Made by a program: the position numbers and the translations under genes
In this document: one piece after another, positions 46,979-54,990 of the stretch
Numbering within the stretch: the stretch's first letter is position 1
How the letters are laid out: every line of letters starts with the position of its first letter
Assembly: GCF_026004075.1 (NCBI RefSeq)
Contig: NZ_BPIK01000001.1
Coordinates: forward strand, 2,334,041-2,398,040
Source: Meiothermus sp.
GTDB lineage: Bacteria > Deinococcota > Deinococci > Deinococcales > Thermaceae
Length of the DNA: 64,000 bases
Reading direction: 5' to 3'
Notes under the pieces: generated by a model
Told to the model about the DNA's origin: nothing
The model's input: the letters and a program-made list of their open reading frames with translations, nothing else
The model's database searches: none

Positions 46979-48717
46979 CCTACTACTTGAAGCTTAGGTC
47001 TAACATACTTCTGGAAGGGGATGTTTCCCTTGCTGAGGAAGAGGCAAAGCACTTCTTTGAGAGTGTGACGAGAGTATTTGCTCCATCAATCGTGAGGGAT
47101 GTGATTGGCCTGCCAGAGACAATCGCAGATCTTCATGCAAGGGGATGCCAACCTATAGGTTTCATCGCACGTGGCACACTCTATACGATGGAAATGCTCG
47201 TACTGCAATTCAACTTTGTGCAGGAGATATGGCGAAGGTACACTCCAGAAGATGATGAACTTATTGGACGCGTTCCGTGGGTCACCCGCATAACCTACGG
47301 GGAGGCTGATTTCATCTGCGCTGTGCCGCTCATGGCAGCCGGGGAAATTCTCAGTCAGAGCAACCTAACCCAGACCACTCAAGAGACGCTTCGGGCGCTG
47401 GTCACGTTTCTAGCCACTGGCCGCCAAGGAAAGTTTCACCTAGTCAAACCAAATGGAGGTTCAACCTCAACCCAACATGTGCATGGTTTGCATGCCTATA
47501 AGGCTAAGTTCTTCCCGCGGCTAATTCGGTCACTAATAGTCACGTCCCTACCATCATTACCCCGCACCCCGGCAGGGAATGTATCACTCCTAGATCCTTT
47601 TGTGGGCAGTGGCACAGCCCTGGTTGAGGGGTCGATGCTTGGGTTTGAGAGTCATGGGATAGATATTGACAAGCTATCCTGTGCCATTTCCCAAGCCAAG
47701 CTAGACGCTCTAAGGCTCGATCAAAAGTTTCTTTCGCAGAGCATAGCTGAACTAAGTTCTCTGATCGAGCTTAGTCAGGAAGATGAAGGGTACACTTTCC
47801 CACCCATAATTGCTAAGAAATTCGATAGGAAGGGTAAAGTCGATGAAAAACGGATGTATGAAGTATCCATAGCCAGATGGAAACGGGCTATCACAGGGAT
47901 TGCCAATCCGGATGCTCGACGCCTGTTCGAAATCTGCTTAAGTGATGCCTTGACCCGAAAGTTCAATGTTCGAATGATGGGCACAGGGGTTGGTCGGTTC
48001 GCTCTGGAGGTAAGCAAGAAGTCAATTGATAGCATCATGCGCTCGAATCTCTCTAACTTATTGCGTGCTGCCTCAGTCGCGAAAACTATTGTCGAAGGAT
48101 ATGGATTGAGGTTAGCTCCCTCGAGCGTTCGTAGTGCAAATGCAGCCAAGCTCCCGTACGAGCCAGGTAGATTCAGCCTCATTGTCACATCTCCCCCATA
48201 TTTGCCTGCATCATCGGGACGTGAGGACTATCTGGTCGGCAAATTGATTTCTATCACAGCGCTCGGATTAATGTCTGAAGAGGAAATACATCATGTGGAA
48301 ACCGAAAGCATTGGATCGATGAAATCTACTCCTCCTGCTGGTGATGGTCTCCCCGACTCAGTACACAAACTTTACAATTGGTTGTTGACAGATAGCCTTC
48401 GGAGTATCAAGGCTCAACCTATTCTTGCCTATTACGAGGGACTGAAGAAAGCCCTGGAAGAGAGCTATCGGGTTCTTTTGCCTAATGGCTTGGCAATCTA
48501 TGTGATTGGGAAAGAGAGTGTATTCTATACCTACAGGACGCGAGAAGTGTTGTACAGGGTGCCCTGTGATGATATTTTTGGCGAACTAGCAACCTCCTGC
48601 GGCTTCATCGTGGAAAAAAGGGTAGATGTAGAACTCGATAAAAAAAATCGGAATGCAAGGCCGCGTTCAATGGATAAATACTACGAATCCATTTTTTTTC
48701 TGAGAAAACCCCGCTAG
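46960..48717 (+). CDS. DNA methyltransferase of the restriction-modification pair
   Basis: The protein is 585 aa. Motif I DPFVGSGTALVEG lies near residue 211, followed by FESHGIDID. The catalytic motif IV VTSPPYLPASS lies near 410, typical of amino-methyltransferases (N4-cytosine or N6-adenine; SPPY favours N4C). The N-terminal 190 residues carry no known motif and may be the target-recognition part. The order I before IV places it in an alpha- or gamma-like class. Composition is AT-rich like its partner. Confidence 0.85.
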   Translation: MEDPKLAYYLKLRSNILLEGDVSLAEEEAKHFFESVTRVFAPSIVRDVIGLPETIADLHARGCQPIGFIARGTLYTMEMLVLQFNFVQEIWRRYTPEDDELIGRVPWVTRITYGEADFICAVPLMAAGEILSQSNLTQTTQETLRALVTFLATGRQGKFHLVKPNGGSTSTQHVHGLHAYKAKFFPRLIRSLIVTSLPSLPRTPAGNVSLLDPFVGSGTALVEGSMLGFESHGIDIDKLSCAISQAKLDALRLDQKFLSQSIAELSSLIELSQEDEGYTFPPIIAKKFDRKGKVDEKRMYEVSIARWKRAITGIANPDARRLFEICLSDALTRKFNVRMMGTGVGRFALEVSKKSIDSIMRSNLSNLLRAASVAKTIVEGYGLRLAPSSVRSANAAKLPYEPGRFSLIVTSPPYLPASSGREDYLVGKLISITALGLMSEEEIHHVETESIGSMKSTPPAGDGLPDSVHKLYNWLLTDSLRSIKAQPILAYYEGLKKALEESYRVLLPNGLAIYVIGKESVFYTYRTREVLYRVPCDDIFGELATSCGFIVEKRVDVELDKKNRNARPRSMDKYYESIFFLRKPR

Positions 48718-48718
48718 C

Positions 48719-49294
48719 CCCCCGGCCCGCATCCTCAAGGAATTGGGGCGGCTGGCGGATGCCAAGGTGAACCCCCACCACTTCATCGACCTGGCCCTGG
48801 CCGCCGTCAGGAACACCCTCGAGGAGCTGATGGTGGAGGGCATCAAGTACGAACGGCTCGAGGGACAGGCCTACGACATGATGCTCTTCGAGAGCAAGGA
48901 ACTCATCGGCTATCTGGACAAAATCGTCGAGGTGAACAATTCCATCTATGACGGGGTGATCTTCCAGTCGGAGGTCGAGCGGGGCTTCGCCGAGGCCCTA
49001 GACAGGCGTGAGGACGTGAAGCTCTTCGTCAAGCTGCCCGACTGGTTCGAGGTGGACACCCCGCTCGGCAAGTACCGCCCCGACTGGGCCGTGGTCATGG
49101 TAGATGGGGAGCAGGAAAAGCTCTACTTCATCTGCGAGACCAAGGGCAGCAAGGACCCAACCAAGTTACGTATCAGCGAGCGCCTCAAGGTCGAGAGCGG
49201 CAGGGCCCATTTCCTGGCGCTCGAGGTTCCTTATGTCGTGGAGACCTCCGCAGCCGAACTGAGCCCTGAGCGCGTTCGATTAGATCGCGAATGA
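48719..49294 (+). pseudogene. Type III restriction enzyme (Res) 3' fragment
   Basis: Directly after the methyltransferase stop the frame reads ARILKELGRLADAKVNPHHF, then ELIGYLDKIVEVNNSIYD and the nuclease centre LGKYRPDWAVV ... YFICETKGS, with KLRISERLKVESGRAHF. This is the C-terminal endonuclease domain of a type III Res subunit; the helicase part is missing. G+C returns to the local average here, so it belongs to the older genome. Confidence 0.8.
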
Positions 49295-49353
49295 CACCTG
49301 CCCGGCCCGGCTGACCGCGTTTGGCGCGGAAAACAGGACGGGGCGGTGGGTCC

Positions 49354-49863
49354 TTAGCCTTTCCGCACGCTTTCCCCTTCAGTGGTGAGCCGGATCACCT
49401 CGGGCAGCGGTCTGCCTTCAGCCACAGCCTTGGGCAACCCCTTGAGCCGCTCCAGCACCTTCCAGGGGATGTACTTGTGCTCCCCCTCCACAATCACCCT
49501 GGGGTAGGTGTAAAGCTCCCGCCCAATCCCCCAGACAGTGGCAGCCCGCTTCAGGGCCCCCGAGATGCCGCCCTTGAAGGGCTCCATGTCCGAAGCGCCA
49601 GAGCCGTCCTGCTTCTCCACCCACTCCCCGGTCTCGGGGTTCTTGATAGTTATGCCTGCGATGACCCCGTGCTCGTTGCCTACCTGCGCTGGGGCGTAGC
49701 GCACCTGCCAGCCAAACGGCCCGAAGGCCCGGTCCAGTCGGGTCATGACGGCACGAGCGTCAATGTAGGGGGCCAGGGTGGTGCTCCCGTTTTTGGAAGA
49801 AATGATCTTCCACTCGATTTCATCACTGGTGAGAGGCGCGGTCAAGATGTTGATGGCTTCCAT
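49354..49863 (-). CDS. Rad52/DdrA-like single-strand annealing protein
   Basis: This 169-aa protein has the Rad52/22 fold signature: LDRAFGPFGWQVRYAP, SDMEPFKGGISGALKRAATV and WGIGRELYTYP. Such proteins anneal single strands in phage recombination and, as DdrA, in Deinococcus repair. The ATG at 49863 follows GCAAGGAGGAAAC. It is the last gene of the minus-strand cluster. Confidence 0.88.
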   Translation of the reverse strand: MEAINILTAPLTSDEIEWKIISSKNGSTTLAPYIDARAVMTRLDRAFGPFGWQVRYAPAQVGNEHGVIAGITIKNPETGEWVEKQDGSGASDMEPFKGGISGALKRAATVWGIGRELYTYPRVIVEGEHKYIPWKVLERLKGLPKAVAEGRPLPEVIRLTTEGESVRKG

Positions 49864-49888
49864 GTTTCCTCCTTGCAAGAAAAGCAGA

Positions 49889-49913
49889 GGGGTGGCCGAA
49901 GCCACCCCCTGGT
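49889..49913 (-). repeat. Intergenic hairpin element 1
   Basis: ACCAGGGGGTGGC, a TTCG loop, then GCCACCCC, 26 bp before the Rad52-like start. The T for C change in one arm is matched by an A in the other, which keeps the stem. Confidence 0.75.
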
Positions 49914-49927
49914 GCTGTCTCCCTTCC

Positions 49928-50035
49928 TCAGAAGAGGTTCTCGTCCAGCAAGAGCTTCATCCGCCCCGCCCTTCCAACGCTCGCGCAGGGGGGTGGAGCG
50001 GTGGCTCCCGGTCTTCCCCATAGCCGTTGCTCATG
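49928..50035 (-). CDS. Possible 36-aa peptide coupled to the SWIM gene
   Basis: The ATG overlaps the SWIM stop (ATGCATGA), and the frame ends MKLLLDENLF. The ending recalls the start of DUF5615-type proteins but stops there. It fills the gap before the hairpin element; a weak call. Confidence 0.35.
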   Translation of the reverse strand, partial: HEQRLWGRPGATAPPPCASVGRAGRMKLLLDENLF

Positions 50036-50306
50036 CATCTTTAGCGGCCATCGTCTGAACCCCTGCCTTCTTCTCCCCCCGCTCGAGCAACACCGCCGCC
50101 AGCAGGTGCTTGCAGGTGTGTCCTTTGGCAGCGTCGGGGCAGGTGCAGGTCTCCCGTTCAAGGTCTACCAGGTAGTTCTCGTTCCCCCGCACCACGTAGG
50201 TATGGGAGAGGCCCTCCACCCGGTGTACCCGCCCCTCTAATAGGATACCCTCGGCCCGCTCCAGCCGGTTCAGAAAGCCCTCAATGCGCTCGCGGATGTT
50301 TTTCAT
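50031..50306 (-). CDS. Small SWIM zinc-finger protein
   Basis: This 91-aa protein contains CTCPDAAKGHTCKHLLAAVL, a SWIM motif (C-x-C-x8-C-x-H), with a preceding beta hairpin HTYVVRGNENYLVDLERE. SWIM domains bind DNA or proteins. The ATG at 50306 follows GCGAGGAAAAA. It is common in phage early clusters. Confidence 0.82.
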   Translation of the reverse strand: MKNIRERIEGFLNRLERAEGILLEGRVHRVEGLSHTYVVRGNENYLVDLERETCTCPDAAKGHTCKHLLAAVLLERGEKKAGVQTMAAKDA

Positions 50307-50329
50307 GGTTTTTCCTCGCTCAAAGAAGT

Positions 50330-50354
50330 GGGGCGGCATGAGCCGCCCCCTGGT
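50330..50354 (-). repeat. Intergenic hairpin element 2
   Basis: ACCAGGGGGCGGC, loop TCAT, GCCGCCCC, directly after the stop of the upstream gene and 24 bp before the SWIM start. Confidence 0.8.
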
Positions 50355-50816
50355 TCAGCCCTTGGCCAGCAGTGCCTTGATCATCTCAAAGCGGCTACGG
50401 GCAATCTCGGCCTGGGCTTTGGCATGGGTCAGGCGTTCCTCAGCCAGGCGCAGGTTCTGATATTGCTCGGCCAGGAGGGTGCGGGCATGGGCCTCGCGCT
50501 CCTCGGCGTTCTTGCCCTGGATGCGCCCTTCCAGGATGGCCTGGGCGCGGGCGATCTCCAGGGCCTCGCGGTAGCGGTCGCGGGCGATCTGGGCCTCTCC
50601 CAGCTCCTCCAGCGCGTACTCGTGCTCCTTGAGGGTGTCCTCCAGATCCACCAGGCGGGTGGGCACCAGGCGCTTCCGGTAGTGGTTGACGAAAAACCCG
50701 TAGAGGTCGCCCGAGACCCGGTTCAGATCCTGGGCCTCCTCGTCGGTGAGCAGGGCCAGGTGGGTGGCGTTTTCCAGGGTTTGGGATTCCAGGTTGACAG
50801 CAAAAACCACGCTCAT
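50355..50816 (-). CDS. Coiled-coil protein of the early cluster
   Basis: This 153-aa protein starts MSVVFAVNLESQTLENATHL and becomes a long helix (EHEYALEELGEAQIARDRYR, AEERLTHAKAQAEIARSRFE). The ATG overlaps the previous stop (ATGA). No family is known; it looks like an accessory replication or recombination protein. Confidence 0.65.
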   Translation of the reverse strand: MSVVFAVNLESQTLENATHLALLTDEEAQDLNRVSGDLYGFFVNHYRKRLVPTRLVDLEDTLKEHEYALEELGEAQIARDRYREALEIARAQAILEGRIQGKNAEEREAHARTLLAEQYQNLRLAEERLTHAKAQAEIARSRFEMIKALLAKG

Positions 50817-51184
50817 GCAGCCTCCTTTTCGATAGACATAACCAGTTGTTCGATGGGGACGTTGAAGACCAGATCCCCGCCGGGCGTGAGCAGGGTGGCG
50901 TGGGTGGGCCAGTCCCACTCGGGGTCGCGCACCACGCTGAGGACATGGGCTGGGCGGGGGTGGATGACCTGGGCGCCGGGGCCGATCTGCCAGGGGCGCA
51001 GGGTGGCCTCGAGGAGTTGCAGGTCGCGCTCGGGGGCGCAATACCAGGCCACCCCCTGTTGCCAGAAGACCCAGCTCCCCTCCTCCTGGGGCGAGGGGTG
51101 GGGCAGCGGCCAGGCCAGGCCAAAGCTGCCGGGCTGGGGTGACTCGGTGGGGCGGAGCCAGAGGGCGCGGCGGGCGATGGGCAT
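50813..51184 (-). CDS. Unknown protein of the early cluster
   Basis: This 123-aa, Trp- and Pro-rich protein (FGLAWPLPHPSPQEEGSWVF, VVRDPEWDWPTHATLLTPG) starts at ATG 51184 after AAGGAGGACTC. The C-terminus LVFNVPIEQLVMSIEKEAA overlaps the next start. No family is recognised. Confidence 0.6.
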   Translation of the reverse strand: MPIARRALWLRPTESPQPGSFGLAWPLPHPSPQEEGSWVFWQQGVAWYCAPERDLQLLEATLRPWQIGPGAQVIHPRPAHVLSVVRDPEWDWPTHATLLTPGGDLVFNVPIEQLVMSIEKEAA

Positions 51185-51262
51185 GAGTCCTCCTTGGGGT
51201 GAAAGCACCTTGCCCCCTATTCAACCGCCTATGGGCCGAATCGGGGCAAGAAACTGAATGAG

Positions 51263-51469
51263 CTACTGCATAACCTGCCAGAAAAGCCACATGTTGATCG
51301 GAAAAAACGCGATGAAGAAGGGCTTTTCCGAACTGATGTAAACACTTGCGCTAAGATCGTCTATTTCTATCCGGGCATAACCGTGGCGCTGTCTAAGAAC
51401 CTCTTCCAGTCTTTCCCGTAGCTCCATCATCTGCGCCGGGGTTTCGATGCTTTCAGGGTCAGAGAGCAT
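51263..51469 (-). CDS. Unknown 68-aa protein
   Basis: It starts at ATG 51469 (MLSDPESIETPAQMMELRER) after AAAGGAGTTCTGTT. It has a helical N-terminus and a hydrophobic C-terminus (FFIAFFPINMWLFWQVMQ), perhaps membrane-associated. The gap to the previous gene holds hairpin element 3. Confidence 0.6.
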   Translation of the reverse strand: MLSDPESIETPAQMMELRERLEEVLRQRHGYARIEIDDLSASVYISSEKPFFIAFFPINMWLFWQVMQ

Positions 51470-51496
51470 AACAGAACTCCTTTCCATGCTCACCTG

Positions 51497-51520
51497 GGGG
51501 GCCCTCGAGGGCCCCCTGGT
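51497..51520 (-). repeat. Intergenic hairpin element 3
   Basis: ACCAGGGGGCCC, loop TCGA, GGGCCCCC. The stem differs from the usual GGGGGCGGC form but pairs fully. It directly follows the DnaC-like gene stop. Confidence 0.75.
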
Positions 51521-52282
51521 TCAAAACCGCCTGTCCGGCCCCTGCACCTCCGCCACCAGCCCACCCCGGATGCGCGACAGCACGGCTTCTCCCACCTCGC
51601 CCAACCGCGTGGCGAAGACTTCCGGGGCCAGGTTGGAGGTGAGGATCAGGTCGTAGCGGCCTGCACTGGCCCCCTCCACCAGGGCGTAGAGGCGTTCGGC
51701 GCTGAAGGGGGAGAGGCGGCTCTTGCCCCCGTCGTCGAGCACCAGCCGCTCGTACTGGGGCAAGGCCCCTTCCCCCGCCGCCGCCAACCGCTCCTCGGCC
51801 AGGAAATCCAGCTCGCTGCGGAAGCGCACGAACCGCCCCTCCTCGCACAGCCGCGCTGCCAGCCGCAAGGCCAGGTGGGTCTTGCCCACCCCCGGCGGGC
51901 CGAAGAGGAAGAGGATGCCCCCGCCATAGGCCCGCACCGCATCCACGGCCTGCTGGTTGCCGCCGTGGATCTCGAGGGGCTTTTCCAGGTACTCCCGGTA
52001 GCGGGGGTAGCCCTCCAGGTCGGCCCGCAGGAGCCGGGGGGCGGTGTAGCGCCGCCAGGCCTTGAGCAAAGCGGCCTGGTAACGCTCGGGCTCGAGGTAG
52101 CCGCAGTCGCAGTCGTGCTCGATCTGGCTGGGCCGGGCGAAGGCGTACCCGCTCAGGGCTGCTGCCCCGCACAGCGGGCAGGGGGGCAGGGCGGGGTCGG
52201 TGGGGGGTTCTTGCCCCCCTTTGGCCTTCATGGCCGCCAGCCAGGGGGCAAGGTCTAAAACTGCTCGCCGGTCGGTGTCCAT
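51521..52282 (-). CDS. DnaC-like helicase loader (AAA+ ATPase)
   Basis: This 253-aa protein has a zinc knuckle at the N-terminus (CPLC at 35-38, CDCG at 58-61), then an AAA+ core: Walker A FGPPGVGKTHLALRL (GPPGVGKT 128-135), Walker B YERLVLDDGGKS and sensor LILTSNLAPE. It should load the replicative helicase at the element's origin. It overlaps the initiator-like gene by 28 bp. Confidence 0.88.
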   Translation of the reverse strand: MDTDRRAVLDLAPWLAAMKAKGGQEPPTDPALPPCPLCGAAALSGYAFARPSQIEHDCDCGYLEPERYQAALLKAWRRYTAPRLLRADLEGYPRYREYLEKPLEIHGGNQQAVDAVRAYGGGILFLFGPPGVGKTHLALRLAARLCEEGRFVRFRSELDFLAEERLAAAGEGALPQYERLVLDDGGKSRLSPFSAERLYALVEGASAGRYDLILTSNLAPEVFATRLGEVGEAVLSRIRGGLVAEVQGPDRRF

Positions 52283-52947
52283 ACCTGCTTCTCCTCCCGC
52301 TTCTGCCCGGCCAGCACCCGGGCCGCATAGCTCAGGGGGTTCTCCGCGCCCCGCTTCCGCACCTCCAACAGCACCTTCTGCACCTCGGCGTCCCCCAACC
52401 GCTCGAGCTCCTTCGCAAACTCCCCCAGCCAGGCCAGGGTGGTGGGGATTCGCCGGGGCAGTGGCAGGCCCTCGGCCAGGTTCAGCAGTTCCAGCAGGCT
52501 CTCCCGGTGCTCATGGGCCAGCCTTTGGATCAGGGGGTTCTGCTCCTTGCGAGCGCGGAACAAGAGCCCGGCCCGCCAGCCGCCGAGTGTCTGGGCCAGC
52601 GCCCCGGCGGGGTCGGGGTAGCGGGGACGTTCTGTCCCCTTTTTCCGTGGGATTTCCGGGGACACTTTGTCCCCCTGTTTCACGTTTTTTGCGGGGGTTT
52701 TTTCCGCTGCTGTACGCAAAGGGGCAGGACATTTTGTCCCCTCGTTTCGCGGGATTCCGGGGGACATTTTGTCCCCTCGAATCCGCTGTTTTGCCTTTTT
52801 CAAAGCGGCGGGCTTGCCCAGTGGAAAAGCCCTGGGGTCTTCCCCCAGGGCCTCCCACAGCAAAAGCCCGTCCTTGAGGGAGAGCCGCTCGAGCAACGCC
52901 GTCAGGCGGCCCGCCTCAAGCCGATACCAGCGCTTCGTCCGGGGCAT
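52255..52947 (-). CDS. Initiator-like replication protein with origin repeats inside
   Basis: This 230-aa protein has an N-terminal helical part (YRLEAGRLTALLERLSLKDG), then a polar central section with two related peptides (RGDKMSPGIPRNEGTK and QGDKVSPEIPRKKGTE), and a C-terminus (EVQKVLLEVRKRGAENPLSY) like phage DnaD-type or helicase-loader partners. The central DNA carries two 52-bp repeats. Its position upstream of the DnaC-like gene matches phage initiator-loader pairs. Confidence 0.65.
   Translation of the reverse strand: MPRTKRWYRLEAGRLTALLERLSLKDGLLLWEALGEDPRAFPLGKPAALKKAKQRIRGDKMSPGIPRNEGTKCPAPLRTAAEKTPAKNVKQGDKVSPEIPRKKGTERPRYPDPAGALAQTLGGWRAGLLFRARKEQNPLIQRLAHEHRESLLELLNLAEGLPLPRRIPTTLAWLGEFAKELERLGDAEVQKVLLEVRKRGAENPLSYAARVLAGQKREEKQVWTPTGEQF
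52623..52776. repeat. Origin-like repeats: four GGGGAC-N5-GTCCCC palindromes
   Basis: Palindromes lie at 52623, 52658, 52725 (one arm CAGGAC) and 52760. They form two 52-bp units (52623-52674 and 52725-52776) in direct repeat, each with palindromes 35 bp apart. A T-rich stretch separates the units. This is the layout of a phage-type origin inside the initiator gene. Confidence 0.75.
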
Positions 52948-53143
52948 GTTGTGCCAGGGCCAGAAAGCCCTCCTCCGAGAGAGGATGCCGCCAGAGTTCG
53001 GCGGCTCGCTCCCCCACCGCCACCGGCACCACCCGGTAGCGCCTGCGGTCAGGGAAGATGACCGCCAGCTCAGGCCGCCCGTGATCCGGGGCCTTCTCCA
53101 GGTACGACAACCCGATCCGCTTCAGTTCCTTGTACTGCCGCAT
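52916..53143 (-). CDS. Unknown 75-aa protein
   Basis: It starts MRQYKELKRIGLSYLEKA and contains RPELAVIFPDRRRYRVVPVA, a small beta-rich fold. It overlaps the upstream and downstream genes by tens of bases, so the starts are not certain. No family is recognised. Confidence 0.55.
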   Translation of the reverse strand: MRQYKELKRIGLSYLEKAPDHGRPELAVIFPDRRRYRVVPVAVGERAAELWRHPLSEEGFLALAQHAPDEALVSA

Positions 53144-53300
53144 CCTCCACCTCCACCAGTCCGCTCCCACCGCAAAACGAGCACCGCACGCACTCCTCGC
53201 TGGGCAGGTAGTTGCCAAACGCGCTGCTGTAGTAGCCGGGGCCGCCCACATAGACCAGGTAGCCGTCGCCCCCGCATTCCGGGCAGATTTCCTCTCGCAT
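53070..53300 (-). CDS. Small DnaJ-like zinc-finger protein
   Basis: In this 76-aa protein CPECGGDGYLVYVGG and CVRCSFCGGSGLVEVED form two CxxCxGxG-like knuckles, as in DnaJ cysteine-rich domains. The last 25 residues overlap the next gene and have no motif. The ATG at 53300 follows GAGGTGGGAT. Confidence 0.65.
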   Translation of the reverse strand: MREEICPECGGDGYLVYVGGPGYYSSAFGNYLPSEECVRCSFCGGSGLVEVEDAAVQGTEADRVVVPGEGPGSRAA

Positions 53301-53321
53301 ATCCCACCTCGGAAGAAGGAA

Positions 53322-53345
53322 GGGGGCGGCCCACCGCCCCCTGGT
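53322..53345 (-). repeat. Intergenic hairpin element 4
   Basis: ACCAGGGGGCGGT, loop GGG, CGCCCCC, right after the stop of the gene at 53346. Confidence 0.75.
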
Positions 53346-53555
53346 TCATTCCTCAGCCGCCATTTCCGCAATGTCGAGGTGGAAGGCCCGCAACTGCTCA
53401 TAGAGCGTTTCCTCGTCGAGGGTTGTCCCCTCATCCACCGCCTCGCTGATGAAGTCCCCGATCTTCCACAGCGCATCTTCCTGGAACTCGGGGGACTCGC
53501 CCTTCAGCCGCTCGAGCACTCCGATCAAGACTTCGATGTTCTTCAGCGTTCTCAT
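53346..53555 (-). CDS. Unknown acidic 69-aa protein
   Basis: It begins MRTLKNIEVLIGVLERLKGE and ends LRAFHLDIAEMAAEE. It is wholly helical and acidic, which suits a DNA mimic or small regulator. The ATG overlaps the upstream stop (ATGA). No family is recognised. Confidence 0.55.
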   Translation of the reverse strand: MRTLKNIEVLIGVLERLKGESPEFQEDALWKIGDFISEAVDEGTTLDEETLYEQLRAFHLDIAEMAAEE

Positions 53556-53836
53556 ATCCGCTCCCTCCGCAACCGCTCCATGATTTCCCGCTCCTCCGGG
53601 GTGAGCGGCAGGTCATCCAGGGACTTCAGGCGGGGGCGGGCTGGTTCAGGCTTGGTTCGAGGGGGTTGCGCCGCCCTTGCACCAAAGGCAGCCAGGGCCG
53701 CCTCGACGGCCTTTCGCTGGGCCCGGATGCCCCTCGAGGCCAGCAGCAGCCGGGCCTGGGCCACGGTCAGGTGGGTGCCATTGGACAGCCGGGCCAGGCA
53801 GTCCCGTAGAGCTATAGGGTCGTTGATCCGTCGCAT
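53552..53836 (-). CDS. Unknown 94-aa protein
   Basis: The ATG at 53836 follows AAGGAGGTTTG. It starts MRRINDPIALRDCLARLSNG and has a possible helix-turn-helix (LTVAQARLLLASRGIRAQRK), then a Pro-rich linker and a charged end (LTPEEREIMERLRRERI). It may be a DNA-binding regulator. Confidence 0.55.
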   Translation of the reverse strand: MRRINDPIALRDCLARLSNGTHLTVAQARLLLASRGIRAQRKAVEAALAAFGARAAQPPRTKPEPARPRLKSLDDLPLTPEEREIMERLRRERI

Positions 53837-53846
53837 CAAACCTCCT

Positions 53847-54173
53847 TCAAGCGAGGGCGTAGTACAGTTCCCACTGGTAGCGGTCTTGGGCGAAGACCTT
53901 GCTGTAGGCCAGGCCGATGTGATCGGGGTAGTCGGGGTCGCTGTCCGCAACTTTGAACCAGCGGACGAGCGGGCGGTAGTAGCTCTCTCCGAATCGGCTT
54001 TCGCACAGGGCAGCCTGCTCGTCGTACCCTGCCTTCAACCCCCGTGCGGCCTCGATGGCCGTGGGCGTGTCGATCCCACTCAGGCGCATGAGTTGCCGTA
54101 GCAGGGCCCGCAAGCTGCCGGTTGCCACGGCAGTTCCGTCAACCCTTATCCAGAGCGATTCTTTTGTTTGCAT
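53847..54173 (-). CDS. Unknown 108-aa protein
   Basis: It starts MQTKESLWIRVDGTAVATGS. The C-terminus FKVADSDPDYPDHIGLAYSK is typical of small phage proteins of unknown role. It lies 2 bp after the MGYTHYW gene. Confidence 0.55.
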   Translation of the reverse strand: MQTKESLWIRVDGTAVATGSLRALLRQLMRLSGIDTPTAIEAARGLKAGYDEQAALCESRFGESYYRPLVRWFKVADSDPDYPDHIGLAYSKVFAQDRYQWELYYALA

Positions 54174-54175
54174 CG

Positions 54176-54613
54176 CTATTCCCCCAGCACGAAGAAGGGA
54201 TCTACCGGGTAGCCCAGCTCCCGCTCCACCAGGCGGCAGGCGTCCGCCCATTCCGCAACCGTGCCGTCCGAACGCACCTCTATCGCCCTCTCGGCGTGCC
54301 AGCGGGCCAGGGTCAGGGCCGCCTTCACCGCCAGGTCGTAAGGCAGTCTGCGGGTCTTGCAGAAGCCGAACAGGCCGCTCGACGTGTGTATGTAGTTGCT
54401 GCGCCGGGCGTCCAGGATGAAGCTCTCGCAGTCCTCCGGGCTGATCCCGTTGAGGTAGAGGCCTCGGGGCCCGATGCTTGCCTCCCCCTTCCCCATCGGC
54501 CCAGCCAGGTGGGGCAGTTGGGGCCTGAGCGCCTCCAGATCGGCGGCAATCTGGGGTAGGGATTGCTCCAGCCCGTCCAGGTCTCTCACTGTCCAGTAGT
54601 GCGTGTATCCCAT
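54176..54613 (-). CDS. Conserved phage protein, MGYTHYW type
   Basis: This 145-aa protein opens MGYTHYWTVRDLDG, a start I recognise from a widespread phage and plasmid family without known function. It also contains ESFILDARRSNYIHTSSGLF and AEWADACRLVERELGYPVD. The ATG follows GGAGGAGCAC. Confidence 0.72.
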   Translation of the reverse strand: MGYTHYWTVRDLDGLEQSLPQIAADLEALRPQLPHLAGPMGKGEASIGPRGLYLNGISPEDCESFILDARRSNYIHTSSGLFGFCKTRRLPYDLAVKAALTLARWHAERAIEVRSDGTVAEWADACRLVERELGYPVDPFFVLGE

Positions 54614-54622
54614 GTGCTCCTC

Positions 54623-54979
54623 CTACGAGCGGTAGCGCAGCCAGGCCGACTCGGTGCCCACGAGCGGCAGGCCGCTGTGCCGGATGGCCAGGGCATGGGT
54701 GGGGCTCAGCGGTCGGCCCAGCGCCTCCGGGCCGAACACCTCGAGCACCGCGGCGAGCAGGGCCTCGGTCTCCCACTCCTCCTCTTCCCCCGCCGCCTCC
54801 GCAAAGGAGGTCACGGTGGGGGTGGCGTCCACCGCCTCCACCTTCAGATCCAGCCGTTCCAGCAAGGCCAGGATGAAATTCTCCCAGGCTTCCGTGGCAC
54901 TCCAGCGGGCTATGGGGCGGTTCTGCCGGAAGATCAGGTACTCCGGCTCGTCGAAGCAGGTGAGCTTGATCAGCAGCAT
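54623..54979 (-). CDS. Unknown 118-aa protein
   Basis: It starts MLLIKLTCFDEPEYLIFRQN. An acidic centre (EAAGEEEEWETEALLAA) splits two structured parts. The ATG follows GAAAGGAGAAACC. It lies 11 bp after the 76-aa gene. No family is recognised. Confidence 0.6.
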   Translation of the reverse strand: MLLIKLTCFDEPEYLIFRQNRPIARWSATEAWENFILALLERLDLKVEAVDATPTVTSFAEAAGEEEEWETEALLAAVLEVFGPEALGRPLSPTHALAIRHSGLPLVGTESAWLRYRS

Positions 54980-54990
54980 GGTTTCTCCTT

